From Acanthosepion esculentum (taxonomy: Eukaryota; Mollusca; Cephalopoda; Sepiida; Sepiidae), in the NCBI GenBank assembly GCA_964036315.1, contig OZ038495.1, positions 28,573,766 through 28,637,765 of the forward strand: a stretch of DNA of 64,000 nt. Direction: 5' to 3'. Below are positions 10,172-20,909 of this stretch, piece by piece. Each line of letters begins with the position of its first letter. Positions within the stretch are counted from its first letter, which is position 1. The notes beneath the pieces were generated by a model. It was not told the origin of the DNA. It was given only the letters and a program-made list of their open reading frames with translations, and made no database searches. Position numbers and translations under genes: made by a program.

Positions 10172-11558
10172 GAAAAGATAAAATAAATACGGTCCTAGGG
10201 AAAGAAGAAATCTGATCCAGTCGAGATGAAAAAAGTAGCCAAAAACAAACTGGAAAGGTTGGGAATCTCGACTTGGATCATAACCAAAGAAGAAGCAGGG
10301 AACAGGCCGGGAACGACACTTACATTAACTAGGTACACAAAAAGGGTCTATCCTAACCAGGGAAGGTCTCCACATGAAACCACCTCGATGCGACTTAGCG
10401 AGGGGTCATAAAAAAATCAAGGCTAGCCCCATTCACGCGATACATGATCGCCCCAGTTACCCACCTTTCGCTGAAATCTGTCGAAACCAGTCGATTTTTA
10501 TCAGTTCCAATTTTAATCTTGAGCTGATGATCGAAAAATAGGATTAGATCCTGATGAGAATAACGGTCACCTCGCAAGCCTTCCTCCATTCGCGTCGTCC
10601 AAATCACCATTTGGACCGTGGCCAGCAGTGATAGAAACACCATCCGTAATAATTTACGTAAAAATGTGTTGCACAATTTAGATCTAATTTGGGATCGACG
10701 AAATTATAAAATAAAACTACTAAACATTAATGATCATTATAACGACTCTGACAAAATATACTTAGATGATCATTTTGCCGGTCAGACATTATTTATGTGA
10801 GTAGATGGTACCTGCTCATAACAAAATCGATATTGATGTTGTTATATGAATTGAATTCCATTGTGAACAAACCATGAAATACATGGAGAAATGATGAATA
10901 ATTCAAGAAGCCATGCAAAAAAGAAATCTGATCTTTGTTCGTTTGAACATATTTTAGATAGTTGGTCACGTCGAGAATTTCTCGGTTTCCCTATTATTTG
11001 AGATTACAGCAAAAGTTAAAATGTTTTCCTACCTTCATGAGTCAAAATCGTTAGAGAACGGATTTGAAAGGCTGATCTGTGATGGCCATAAGTCAATCAG
11101 TTAAGCTTTCCTAACCTGAAAGATTCTGTATGTAATGGTAATAGTGAGATCAAGCGTTTCCACAGAGGAAACATTCAGGCAGTCATTGACCGAATAGTTA
11201 GCCTTATTATCGGCCAAAATATAGAGAATCTCCCTCAGAAGAGTTTTCTAGGAAAATAAACTTCTTAAGTTCAATAGCTATAATCTCACTTTCTAGTATT
11301 GACTGAAGTTTCCTTCCTAACCTTTATCTTAAAGTAGTTTGGAAAGTTAACAGCTGAATTATGTCAAGATTTTCTCTTCTAGTTGCATATGCTATCCATT
11401 TTAGTTTTTGTTGCTGTTGGAAGTCAAGTGATTTTTTTTTTTTGCTATTTGACAATGATCTTTGTTTATGATTCTGTAGCGCCAGTCTATTTGATCTAAT
11501 GAAGCATTATAAGACATAAATTATTCAATCGATAGAAGCCATTTTTAATCATTGATCT
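10172..11558. other. No recognised feature
   Basis: The first 600 bp are less AT-rich and carry short frames on both strands (10226-10411 +, 10395-10676 -). None shows a domain I can name. It could be the internal part of an LTR element, but I see no supporting motif. Confidence 0.35.
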
Positions 11559-11785
11559 TGTTATGGTGACCTATCTACATTAGAATGGACTCTTCCTCCT
11601 TCATAAATACTAACCTGCGAGACTTCAAAAGTAGGAGGCAGTCGTGACACAGTGTAACCTGACAGAACGGACAATTCCATCTGCTGACTAATAACACTCT
11701 TATTTTGTATATATAGTCTGTTATTTCAATAAACTTGTTCAACCTACCTACCTTCTATTCGTGTCTTTCTTTCTGCCCCCTAACA
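11559..11785 (+). mobile_element. Putative LTR (solo or 5' LTR remnant)
   Basis: It begins TGTTATGGTGACC and ends CTGCCCCCTAACA, giving TGTTA...TAACA terminal inverted repeats as in many Gypsy- and Pao-class LTRs. Inside are a TATA-like TTTTGTATATATAG and an AATAAA signal about 50 bp before the end, the expected promoter/polyadenylation order. I cannot confirm a target-site duplication next to the TAACA end. A 79-codon frame without known similarity follows. Confidence 0.5.
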
Positions 11786-12228
11786 GTCCACAACTGATCT
11801 AACAATACTGTTGTATGCAGAGGTTAACGTAGATCATTCTTAACGAGTTGGACGTCGTGCATGATTTTATGGAGGTAAAGAGACTATGTAAGAAAATTAC
11901 CCGAGCTCTCGTGTTACTATATTGGCTTTTGCAGCATCACAAGGTGTTTGTGAAAAGCAAACCTATCGAACCATATCCATTGTTTAATTTCGTTATCTCT
12001 GACATTAAATTTGTTTTAAGTGATCGATACTCCGAGGTATTTGAAACACACATCTATGTACAGGATTTTAAGTACATACGAAATCAGCTGGTAGCAAATT
12101 GAAGGAAAAATATAGCATCACATGATCATCTAATAATTTTATATCTAATTATTGATATAATTAATTACATTATTAATTACAAAAAGCAACATTTAATACA
12201 ATACAGTAAAAAGTAATAATACTCCGCA
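11786..12228. other. Sequence 3' of the LTR, with an unrecognised 79-codon frame
   Basis: An uninterrupted frame runs from ATG 11870 to the stop at 12102 and begins MEVKRLCKKITRALVLLYW. It has a hydrophobic stretch near the start and otherwise mixed composition. I recognise no gag or other domain. Its place just downstream of an LTR-like sequence could make it internal retroelement sequence, but it may be chance. Confidence 0.3.
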
Positions 12229-12242
12229 CATATATATATATG

Positions 12243-12310
<68 letters not shown>
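12229..12310. repeat. (AT)n microsatellite
   Basis: Nearly uninterrupted TA dinucleotides over about 80 bp. Confidence 0.95.
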
Positions 12311-12313
<3 letters not shown>

Positions 12314-12444
12314 TTGAATGTATTCATAAGTGTGTTTATGTGCACGTAGTTTTGCCTTTGCATATTTGGCATATTTTTGCTGTTATTTCCTATCGACATT
12401 TCATTTATATCTTAATAAATCACATCAGAATCTTAACAAAATTC

Positions 12445-12974
12445 GGAACTTGAAACTTGAGACTGTATAGTTACAGTATTACGTTATGACCAATAGATTT
12501 TTTTATATCAAGACTTGTTTGCAAAATACATGAAACTGGTTATCTTCTCAACGTTTCACACTGAAACGATGAAAAGAGTGTAATTACTTCTGAACATATA
12601 CACATATCTATACATATACACCGCATATGTTATGGGATCTTACCTATAACGACACAATGAACTCTTCCTGATAGTATATATATATATACTGCGCCTCTCA
12701 AGAGAGACGTGAACGAGTCGAGATGGAATCGAATCGAGCCAGTTGTTTTTCACTCCAAACCAGACTGACAGTCATACTAACAACCTTCAACATCTTGTAT
12801 TATTATTCTGTGTAATATATTTTTGTTATTTCTACTCTTGTGTTCGTGTTGTTCTTCCTTGGTCCTAACATTGAAACATAACAGTGATGCGAGGATATTG
12901 GACCATAACAGCATATAAATTTGAAATGTGAAAATATTAAACTGCAACTTAATCTTTAGCTGCATCGAGAGTTC
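12445..12974 (+). repeat. Duplicated segment, copy 1, split by an LTR insertion
   Basis: The outer parts (12445-12627 and 12911-12974) align with the continuous copy at 13270-13510. Shared blocks are CTTGAAACTTGAGA, TATGACCAATA, GTTTCACA.TGAAACGATG and CTTTAGCTGCATCGAGAGTT. The second copy lacks everything between 12628 and 12910, which fixes the borders of the insertion. Confidence 0.8.
12628..12910 (+). mobile_element. Near-solo LTR insertion, 283 bp, with 5-bp target-site duplication
   Basis: The sequence starts TGTTATGG and ends CCATAACA, a perfect 8-bp inverted terminal repeat, and is flanked by GCATA on both sides (12623-12627 and 12911-12915). The paralogous copy at 13270-13510 has a single GCATATAAAT at that place, the unoccupied site. 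Inside, AACATAACAGTGATGCGAGG near 12876-12895 resembles an LTR end followed by primer-binding sequence. The insertion may therefore be a 5' LTR plus a scrap of leader joined to the last bases of the 3' LTR. Confidence 0.75.
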
Positions 12975-13269
12975 AGGGTTTCTTGCATGATTCTCTGTAG
13001 AAATAGGTTGTGGGTGAAAGTACGCATCCGTGTCTCACGCCGGCAGTTGTCCGGAAGAATCCCCACTTTTGTTTTCCCAGAAGAACTGCGCTGGTGGCAT
13101 CTTTATATCGGGCCTGGGTGACATACATAAGATGACAACTATAGTTCGATATAATGTAAGAATATTAGCATTACTTCTCTGAGAATTAAAATATCAAATT
13201 ATGAAAAAGCAAATCAAATAGAATTTTCTGACCTATCGATGGTACAGCATTTTGTTATATGCGTGTTCA

Positions 13270-13510
13270 GAGCTTGAAACTTGAGAGTGTATACTTACAG
13301 TATTATGTTATGACCAATAATTTTTTTAAATAACAGGACTTGTTTGCAACATACATGAAGCTGGTCATCTTTTCAACGTTTCACATTGAAACGATGAAAA
13401 GAGTGCAATTACTTCTGAATATATATACATATGTATACACATACACCGCATATAAATCTGAAATGTAAAAATATTAGACTTCAACTTAATCTTTAGCTGC
13501 ATCGAGAGTT
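13270..13510 (+). repeat. Duplicated segment, copy 2 (empty site)
   Basis: This continuous counterpart of 12445-12974 lies about 0.8 kb downstream in the same orientation. It carries CCGCATATAAATCTG where copy 1 carries the LTR. Confidence 0.8.
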
Positions 13511-14503
13511 AGTATAACGACATCAACTGGACGAGACATATAGTCTGCGACGTGTTATCGCCGGTGCTGGAGTGTGCATATATCTATGCAAGGATGTCCA
13601 GAGATGTCTAAAGCTGCATTGTGCGTATTGGATGGGGCTTTAAAAATAATAGTGATCGGAACCATGTCAAATAAAATATTAGTTGGGTTTAAATCTAGCA
13701 AGTAACGAGCCAGTAGCATAATTGAAAATCGTCCGCGTGTCCCTTGAACTACACCGGTGGCAAACTGGAGTGTCTTGCTAGAAGAAACCATGAACACCCA
13801 GAAACCTAATGAGGATATCGCGGTGCAAATGGTCTGTAAAAAGACATGTCAAGGCAGAGACCAGTTTGTCGCGTAATCCTTGCTAGCTCCAACAGATAGC
13901 ATCCCATACTATAAAAGCTGGAGTATAAGCTGGATCCATAGCGACATGTGGATTCTTCTACATAAAATCTTCACTGTCTTTCCGAAACAACAGTAACTAT
14001 TGCTTCTAGAGCGCCCATCATCTACAGTCAAATAACGATCTTCTCTGGCTCAGATGAGGTGCAGCAACCAGTGCCATTAAACCCAAATAGTATTTTTGTT
14101 GAACAAATACGAAACACGCAGTATAGTGTAGGCGTAACTATACACTGGGAGATGAGTTGAGAGAATATAGCGCTGAAATGAGATAACATTTCACTTACTA
14201 CTCCCTTTTATTGTGTACTCGTAATCCTAGACATTTACTAGCAGTCCTGATCTTGTATAACATGTGGATGCCTGCACTATATAAGTGTTGGTGGAATATC
14301 CAGATTTTGTATAATCAGAGTATGACATCATGATAGTTAATCGAGAATTATTTAGGCTAGTGACTATTTAAGATAAAGAGTGCCGCATGCTCCAACATTT
14401 TTTAAAAACTTTTCCACAGAAATACAGCCACAGCTACACTAACTCTTTACCTATTATGTCATACATACATCATCTGCCAGAATTTATTTACACTATGTTC
14501 GTA
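13511..14503. other. No recognised feature
   Basis: About 1 kb of mixed composition. The minus-strand frame at 13555-13797 has no recognisable domain. Confidence 0.4.
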
Positions 14504-14505
14504 TA

Positions 14506-15122
14506 CAGTTGTTGACAATTATTCAGCCACACTGAATATTTTTATATTTTCTATGAAAATGCGAATATTTTTTTAGTACTTACTGAATTTACCGTAAATA
14601 TTTGATTCCTTATTTAGTTTCAAATAATTTGTGTCGTTTCGATCTATAATATTCATAGTCAGATATTTTTCTAAAAAATTCTGCAGTTCAAAATTATTCC
14701 ATTATGGAAATTAAGAAAAAAGATTTTTGACACATAATGCAAATACCCTTTGAAAATGAAAAACGTAACGAAGAAGACAATGTGTGAGTGCCACGTACCA
14801 CGATAACACATTCGTTCTGCAACCATAGCGAAGAAGGATGACCTTCACAAGGAGCCTCAAAGGAAGATGGATGATGCGTACAAACAAAGTGATGAATGTA
14901 CAACACTTTCCAAGCGTTTAAATCTTCCTAGATCGACAGTTCGTAGCATTATCAAGAAGTACAACGAAACTCATTGTATTGAGAATAAATTAACGACTGG
15001 CAGAAAACGGTTAATTTCTGAAAGAATAGAAAGGAAAATTGTTAGAGATGTCTCGAAAATACTCACCTAACGACAGACGACATTGTCAATGATGTAAAGA
15101 CATTAGTGTTGAATCCCGTTAC
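14506..15122 (+). mobile_element. Tc1-like transposon, 5' half only
   Basis: After a TA at 14504-14505 comes CAGTTGTTGACAATTATTCA, a typical Tc1-class terminus. From ATG 14867 the frame encodes a helix-turn-helix DNA-binding domain: CTTLSKRLNLPRSTVRSIIK, then a second basic region TTGRKRLISERIERKIVRDV. At about 15055 a one-base deletion shifts the frame, and the next frame continues THLTTDDIVNDVKTLVLNP, as expected for Tc1 transposase. Similarity ends near 15122. The catalytic DDE domain and the right terminus are absent. The terminus differs from that of 46600-47523, so the two are different families. Confidence 0.75.
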
Positions 15123-16263
15123 CACTTTTTTTTTATCAATCTCAATTTTTGTGCAAATCTGTGCGAAAAGCGGATCACAGGGCTTATCCAGCTTCGGACA
15201 TATTTTCAGAAAATCTGAACTTCTAATTGGTCAATAAACACACAAGTGGGCGTTACAATGCACCCACGTTCAAGTCTTTTTTCCAGCGCGTGACCAAACA
15301 TTAGAAATGCTTCCAGGAGCCGGCCACGTGGTTACGTTGATTATAAATACCACACACTAGTTTGCCCTTCCTCTACTCTACTCTTCTTCGTGATTACAAA
15401 AATGTAGTTGTAAAAGAAATCGCGTTCCAATCCCAGTTCGGGCGGACGCTATGAAAACATTCACACATGCACACATACACGTACGTACGGAACTTTCTAA
15501 ACTTAATTATGAACATTACAAATTAACATATTACGAATATTCAACTACAAGCAACGAAACTTAATTACAAACATTACGGAACATTCACTCCTTCAACTCT
15601 TCTGAAGCTAAAAGTTTACTCAACATATTCTTAGCTTTATAGAATTCTTTAAACTTTCTCACAGAAAACATTTTGAGCGGCAAATTCATTCAACCATTTA
15701 TGAGCTCATGTAAAAAAACGTGTTTCGTTAATAAAGACTTTAATTCCAGTCAAAGGGAAGTAACACCTATGCATGTACTTCATTACAGATATAAATATAA
15801 ATATTCTTTATTGGCTATAAAATCGTTTTGTGTTTCTTCTTGTTTCGCTTGTTGCTTTTGAGTTTGCTTGCACATTCGTAAAGTAAAAAACAAACATCTG
15901 CAGGTTGCATCAATAATGCTACAAATGTGTCGACGAACACAGTCACTAGATGCTATTATGGATCAATACTTTGAGCTTGTCACCCAACGAAAATCCCTTG
16001 CTTAAGACTAATCTCTTAAAATGCAGATTAGCTTATGGGAGAAGACATCTAGAAGGTGGGAGTGAATATTGGAACTCTGGTTTATGTTCAGAAACCAAAC
16101 TAGAATTATTTGGCTACATTAACTCACGTTAAGTATGGAGGAAAGTGAATGAAGCTCACAAAAAAAAAACATTACCCATCTTACACTTAAGCACGGTAGT
16201 GGGAGCATTCTGCACTGCGGATGTTTGCTTCTGGACCAGGGGAACTAGTGAGAGAACAGGGTA
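15123..16263. other. No gene; possible promoter-like segment near 15320-15380
   Basis: A palindromic E-box (GGCCACGTGG, about 15321) lies about 15 bp before TATAAATACC and a pyrimidine-rich stretch. This is the order seen in Pol II core promoters and in LTRs. No open frame of note follows and no LTR ends are visible, so I leave it as promoter-like at low confidence. The rest is AT-rich with no recognised content. Confidence 0.3.
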
Positions 16264-16285
16264 TCTCTATCTACAAAATGCAGGA

Positions 16286-16362
<77 letters not shown>

Positions 16363-17099
16363 CGAATGCACGGCCGCAATTTTCGACGGATTTGCACCAA
16401 AATCTACATGCGCATGCTCCAAGTTAGAAAATAAGGCTAAGACCGACTTTGAATTTCCCAACTCCCATCGATAGTGGAAACAATCGATATTTTCATTCTT
16501 CTACGGTAGTTTTCATTTAGTTTGCGGCCATTTTCTACTGGCTAGAGTGAGAGTCTATAGCTGGCTGCCACGAATAGGCTGGAAGATTCTATTGGCCAGC
16601 GCGAGAACCAACAGCTGACTGACACGAATGTTAACTAGCATGCCAACATGCCAAAAAAAAAATCGATAGCTGCATTCGTAACAAGTGGGGAAAATTTAAA
16701 TCTGCATGGCACTTTACTCCAATTGCCTCATTCGCTTGCTTAAACTCAACGTTGATTCTGATTCTGCAGAACTGGGTTGGGTGTGAAAACATATTTTTTG
16801 TTAACATTCTTTTTTCATTCGGTTTTTCCAGTTACGAGTCCTTTTTTAAAGCTGATCGTTTTGTGTTCATTTTGTTTAGTTCTTTTTACGTAACAGATTT
16901 AATGTTTAGTATAGAGCTTAGAAAAAATTTGCAGTGTGAGATAGGCAAGAAGTAAGGCATGTAGCAACATCAGTACGGCAAAGGGAACTCCTTTAAAGGC
17001 AAGGAATGGCAAATATATTTTAAGTCAAGTGATAGCGATTGCTGTATGAGTTGTACGAATTTTGAATCAAGCCCGGGCAACACTGGGCCATGCTGCTAG
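16264..17099 (+). mobile_element. Non-autonomous Helitron, copy 1
   Basis: The 5' end is TCTCTATCTAC preceded by A. The 3' end is CTAG followed by T, with a hairpin just upstream (GCCCGG, loop, CTGGGC) in ...ACTGGGCCATGCTGCTAG. These are the Helitron hallmarks: 5'-TC, 3' hairpin plus CTRR, insertion between A and T, no target duplication. A long GT tract sits about 25 bp from the 5' end, then AACGAATGCACGGCCGCAAT and CGACGGATTTG, a signature common in animal Helitrons. The second copy at 33409-34183 aligns over the whole length. No Rep/helicase is encoded. Confidence 0.85.
16288..16360. repeat. (GT)n microsatellite inside the Helitron 5' end
   Basis: About 36 GT dinucleotides. The second Helitron copy has a shorter GT run at the same place, so the microsatellite is part of the element and has changed length. 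Confidence 0.95.
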
Positions 17100-17100
17100 T

Positions 17101-17603
17101 CACATATATATTAATATTTTTAATTAAGTTTTACAGATTCTTTTTTAATAATCACAAAGAATGTCCATATCCGACATACTATGTTGTTCATTCGTTAGTT
17201 AAATAATAATTTTACTAAATAAAATGTATATATTTTATATAAAGTTTATATTTTCTGCATGAAGAACTAATTAATTCTATTTTCGAATTATTACACTTTT
17301 GTTTTTTAAATCTTTAAAAGTAAAATTATTAACCAAAGTTAAGCAAAGCCAAATAAATAAAAATAATATACTGTATTATCGATATCGTTATTTGAGTAAA
17401 CATTGATGACGGCCGCGTTAAAATAAGAACAGAATAGCCGACGCGTGAAGTCAGTTGGAAATACACAACGATACCCACTATCACATGAGTACTTCATACA
17501 CGAAAACCATAAAGCATAGCTATAAGCGAAATGTTATTAACGCACCAAAAATTCTCTGATAATGGCTTATGAGTGATGAACACGCACAGAAGGCACTAGA
17601 AAA
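17101..17603. other. No recognised feature
   Basis: Very AT-rich spacer between the Helitron and the next transposon. Confidence 0.4.
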
Positions 17604-17605
17604 TA

Positions 17606-17971
17606 CAGGGTGTCCATAAAGACCGTGTGCACTTTAAAAAATTTATAACTTTATTTGTATTTGCGATAGAAAGAATCTGTAAAAAATGTTATAAAGTTTA
17701 ATGTACCTAGTTTGAAGTATAGCTAAAATAACTAATGTGATTTCAGGCATTACTGTAAATCAGTTGGCAAATGTTTTCCGTGAACTGCAAAATCGTATTA
17801 CCCTTTGTATTGCTAATGATGGAGGACAGGTGAAAACTTAATTAAAATTTCAATAAAACATTACAAAATATAGATTTACTTCTTTCTAATACTTTTTACA
17901 AATTTTTTCTATCACAAATACAAATAAAGTTATATTTTTTTAAAGTGCACACGGACTTTATGGACACCGTG
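17606..17971 (+). mobile_element. IS630/mariner-type deletion derivative with transposase C-terminus
   Basis: TA dinucleotides (17604-17605, 17972-17973) flank a 366-bp element with imperfect terminal inverted repeats of about 65 bp. They begin CAGGGTGTCCATAAAG on the left and end CTTTATGGACACCGTG on the right. Inside, the plus-strand frame 17737-17841 reads NQLANVFRELQNRITLCIAN DGGQ and stops. This is the C-terminal end of transposases related to arthropod and mollusc mariner-like proteins (..ELQ.R...CIA..GGH). The catalytic domain is gone. The element could still have been mobilised in trans because both ends are intact. Confidence 0.8.
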
Positions 17972-17973
17972 TA

Positions 17974-18785
17974 TGTGTTCAAGAAATTGGCTAGAATTAA
18001 ATTAAGAATTGAATATGAGAATATTTTGCGCAAATACATTATATATAATGAATCAAAAAGAGTGCCAAGATTCTGAGAATGATGCTGTTAATAGCTCTCT
18101 TGCAGATTGTTAAATTTCTTGTTTTTCATTAAGCTTGATAAAAACTTTTCCCCGACTGAGTAATCAGAACGTTCCCGAGAATTAAACCTGCATATTTCTT
18201 TTTTTATTTTCTGCTGTGGCCCATGAAATCCTTTTCTTTTATATCGTGAAAAGCCTTGTACCATACAGAAATTGAAGGCTCTAATCACTGCAGTTTGTGG
18301 AAATATATATTGAATTCTGTGAGCGTGTGTGCTATTCTATGCCTGCTTGCCCACAATTGTAGATTGATCACGAGAGAGGGTGCTTTGCACATTACAAATA
18401 AAACATGTCTTTCATTTATTTGTACCTTCTTGCACGCTGGGATACACATTACATTCAAAAATCAACTCACTGCCATAAAACAAATATCACGCGCTATTTT
18501 TAATCAGTCCATACATATTAGCTTCCGAAAAGACATTAATTCATTCGAGCACTGTGGGGAGAAAGAGCGAATTTGTAAACAGTGATTATTACTGCTAATA
18601 ATGCAAGACTCCCCTAACAGATTGAAATTTCTCGGTCACTGGCGTCTTTATGAAAAAATAAATACATATAAAATGTCTGTTTTTTATGAAATGCAAATAA
18701 TACCCGTTTATTTTTAATATAAAATAAAAATATTAATCACCGTTTATTTTAAATATAAAATGTATCTCCAGTATAATGTAAATAC
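17974..18785. other. No recognised feature
   Basis: AT-rich sequence with two unsupported short frames. Confidence 0.4.

Positions 18786-18874
<89 letters not shown>
18786..18874. repeat. (AT)n microsatellite
   Basis: About 88 bp of uninterrupted TA. It directly abuts the left arm of the inverted repeat at 18880. Confidence 0.95.
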
Positions 18875-18876
<2 letters not shown>

Positions 18877-19035
18877 CATAAATCATTCAAACGAAAAACA
18901 AATACTGAAGCTAATTATACGGCAAGAATCACTCTCGCAAACAATATTTACTAATAAAATACAATCAACTTCGAATCCGTTAATGAATGGTATGATCCTT
19001 GTTTATAAATTCCGGTTTTATCAGGTCTTATTTTT

Positions 19036-19083
19036 TCTACGAGCCGGGATTTCAGTCGTTTCGAACGACCATCATCAGGTAGA
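19036..19083 (-). ncRNA. Hammerhead ribozyme motif, left-arm copy (mutated)
   Basis: Reverse complement of the motif at 19450-19497. The core CTGATGA, helix II (GTCGTT/AACGAC) and helix I (TCTAC/GTAGA) are kept. Helix III reads ATCCCGGCT instead of AGCCCGGCT, which breaks one pair, so this copy is probably weaker or inactive. Confidence 0.45.
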
Positions 19084-19449
19084 CATTTCAGTGTGTTTTT
19101 GTTAAATTCCAGGTAGTAATGCGACATCGGTCTTATTTACATAAGTTACATAAATTGAATACGCACTGCATAATTGATATTAAAATAACCTGATCCTAAA
19201 TGCGAATTCCTGATAATAACTGTGACATTTTCTGTATCTATTGAACAATTTAGTTCATGCCACCTTTCTTCAGTAAAAGAACGCACAATTTTCAAATTTA
19301 AAAAATTTCAACCTCAGCGTCGCGACTGCGCGCTCCAAAATTATTCTTACATTTAACAATATCTCATTGCTAAAAAAACACTCTTTCGGACTGCACAATC
19401 TTTCGATGTCGCATTACTACCTGGAATTTAACAAAAACACACTGAAATG

Positions 19450-19497
19450 TCTACCTGATGATGGTCGTTCGAAACGACTGAAAGCCCGGCTCGTAGA
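19450..19497 (+). ncRNA. Hammerhead ribozyme motif, right-arm copy
   Basis: Order: helix I strand TCTAC; core CTGATGA; T; helix II GGTCGTT-CGA-AACGACT (six Watson-Crick pairs closed by a G-T wobble); GAA; helix III AGCCCGGCT (A15.1-U16.1, two G-C pairs, three-base loop); C17; returning helix I GTAGA, five perfect pairs. Cleavage would follow C19492. The helix III strand is palindromic apart from its middle base, as in short-helix-III hammerheads that work as dimers. One extra T before helix II and the wobble pair make self-cleavage uncertain. Confidence 0.6.
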
Positions 19498-19685
19498 AAA
19501 AATAAGACCTGATAAAACCGGAATTTATAAACAAGGATCATACCATTCATTAACGGATTCGAAGTTGATTGTATTTTATTATTAAATATTGTTTGCGAGA
19601 GTGATTCTTGCCGTATAATTAGCTTCAGTATTTGGTTTTCGTTTGAATGATTTACGTTACATAAATTGAATACGCACTACATAAT

Positions 19686-19687
<2 letters not shown>

Positions 19688-19738
<51 letters not shown>
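19688..19738. repeat. (AT)n microsatellite
   Basis: About 50 bp of TA directly after the inverted-repeat element. Confidence 0.95.
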
Positions 19739-19739
<1 letters not shown>

Positions 19740-20334
19740 CATAATGAGAAGACACGTATACTTTCTTAATATGTATATAATATAAAAAAAACAACTGAAA
19801 AGTTGCAAATTTAAAAATATTGAATGTTTTTTTGTGAAAGTATTTATTTATATTTTTTATATATATATATATATTTGATATTTCAGATCGGCCCCGATCT
19901 TTCGTCAGAAATGACTGTTTTCAGAAGTTTGTTTACATTGTGGGGGCGGGGAGCAAAAAACATTTAGCCACTGGACCGTCAATATCTGGTGTTTTTCAGC
20001 CAGGGTCAGTCTTTTTGTCTTCTTTCCCTTTTTATTTGAGAGAGACATATTGAAAGAGAAAGAGCGTGAAAGATAGAAAAAGACCGATAAGACTTTGAAT
20101 TTGAATTCTTTTCTATTTGTTTGTATATTTTTCTTTTTCTATCTTGTTTTATTGGACTTACAACAATTCCAAATTAGAATGAAAATGCATCCATGCGTTA
20201 AAGGGAAATTACCATCATTGTACACCTTTAAAGAAGAATTCTTTTATCGGGGTTTTATGAAAGATATATTCTTCCTTGATTACATCATGGACTCTCCCAA
20301 TACTATATTATTATGTGAATGGTAGTATCATGGG
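19739..20334. other. Spacer with a hammerhead-like fold at 19881-19908
   Basis: On the minus strand, 19908 to 19881 reads CTGACGA, A, then AGATCG-GGGC-CGATCT (six pairs), then GAAA and an AT run. This is the same CTGANGA-N-helix-GAAA layout as the other motifs in the window, but no helix I or III partner is visible. The rest of the spacer shows no recognisable gene. Confidence 0.4.
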
Positions 20335-20790
20335 AGTCGCACCAGTAATGGTGCTGTGCTGTCGAACTCTGTTTGACAGAGAGGAACTCGGACGAGGCTT
20401 TGCCACAGGGCAAAGTTCCGTCGGGGGAGGTAGACAGTCCCTAAACTCGTGTATACGGGTTGTAAATGGGCATATTTTTTGCCGAGCCTACGGGCACGGT
20501 AAGCCCACGTTAAACTGGCCTTGTGCCACATTCGACCCGTGTGGGGTGGTTGTTAAATATCGTAGCACCAGTAATGGTGATCTACTGTCGAACTCTCTGT
20601 TTGGCAGAGAGGAACTCGGACGAGGCTTTGCCACAGGGCAAAGTTTCGTCCGGGGAGGAAGACAGTCCCTAGACTCGTGTATACGGGTTGTAAATAGGCA
20701 TATTTTTGGCCGAGCCTACGGGGGGTTGATAAATATCGTAGCACTAGTAAGGCGCAGCCGCGTACATTACCAATATCGGACACCACTGGA
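20335..20790 (+). repeat. GC-rich tandem repeat, two units of about 225 bp
   Basis: Two direct units start near 20335 and 20560 with GCACCAGTAATGGTG. Each runs through CTGTCGAACTC, GACAGAG or GGCAGAGAGGAACTCGG, GACGAGGCTTTGCC and GCCGAGCCTACGGG. The first continues to GGCCTTGTGCCAC. The second is cut after CCGAGCCTACGG and joins GGGTTGATAAATATCG. The unit is related to 5971-6905 and 9590-9762. CTGTCGAACTC resembles a tRNA B box. Confidence 0.75.
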
Positions 20791-20812
20791 TAGTAAGCTC
20801 TGCTTACTCTTA

Positions 20813-20909
20813 CACTATTCTTTGTAACTTTTCTGTTTAATATATCTTTCTTACCTTTAACCCGTGTTCCGTGTTGTCCTTCCGTGGCCCCTACTTCGGG
20901 TCCACATCA
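20813..20909 (+). mobile_element. LTR 3' end (left) of a Gypsy-like element
   Basis: CTATTCTTTGTA through CTTTTCTGTTTAATATATCT to GGGTCCACATCA is repeated at 21887-21977 with small differences, so these are the ends of two LTRs of one element. TGGCGACAGAGGATT follows at once and begins with TGG, as expected for a primer-binding site. The 5' start of the LTR is not visible; it runs back towards the GC-rich repeat. Confidence 0.65.

Larger units (their letters stand above)
18880..19691. mobile_element. Large inverted repeat with hammerhead motifs (Penelope-like terminal repeat candidate)
   Basis: The left arm 18880-19129 is nearly the reverse complement of the right arm 19404-19653, about 250 bp each, with a 274-bp spacer. 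The motif GTTACATAAATTGAATACGC also repeats directly, beside the spacer edge (19144-19184) and beyond the right arm (19654-19691). Each arm holds a CTGATGA...GAAA hammerhead-like core. Penelope-like elements are known for long terminal repeats in direct or inverted array that carry hammerhead motifs, so this is my leading assignment. No reverse transcriptase or GIY-YIG endonuclease is present to prove it. Confidence 0.6.
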
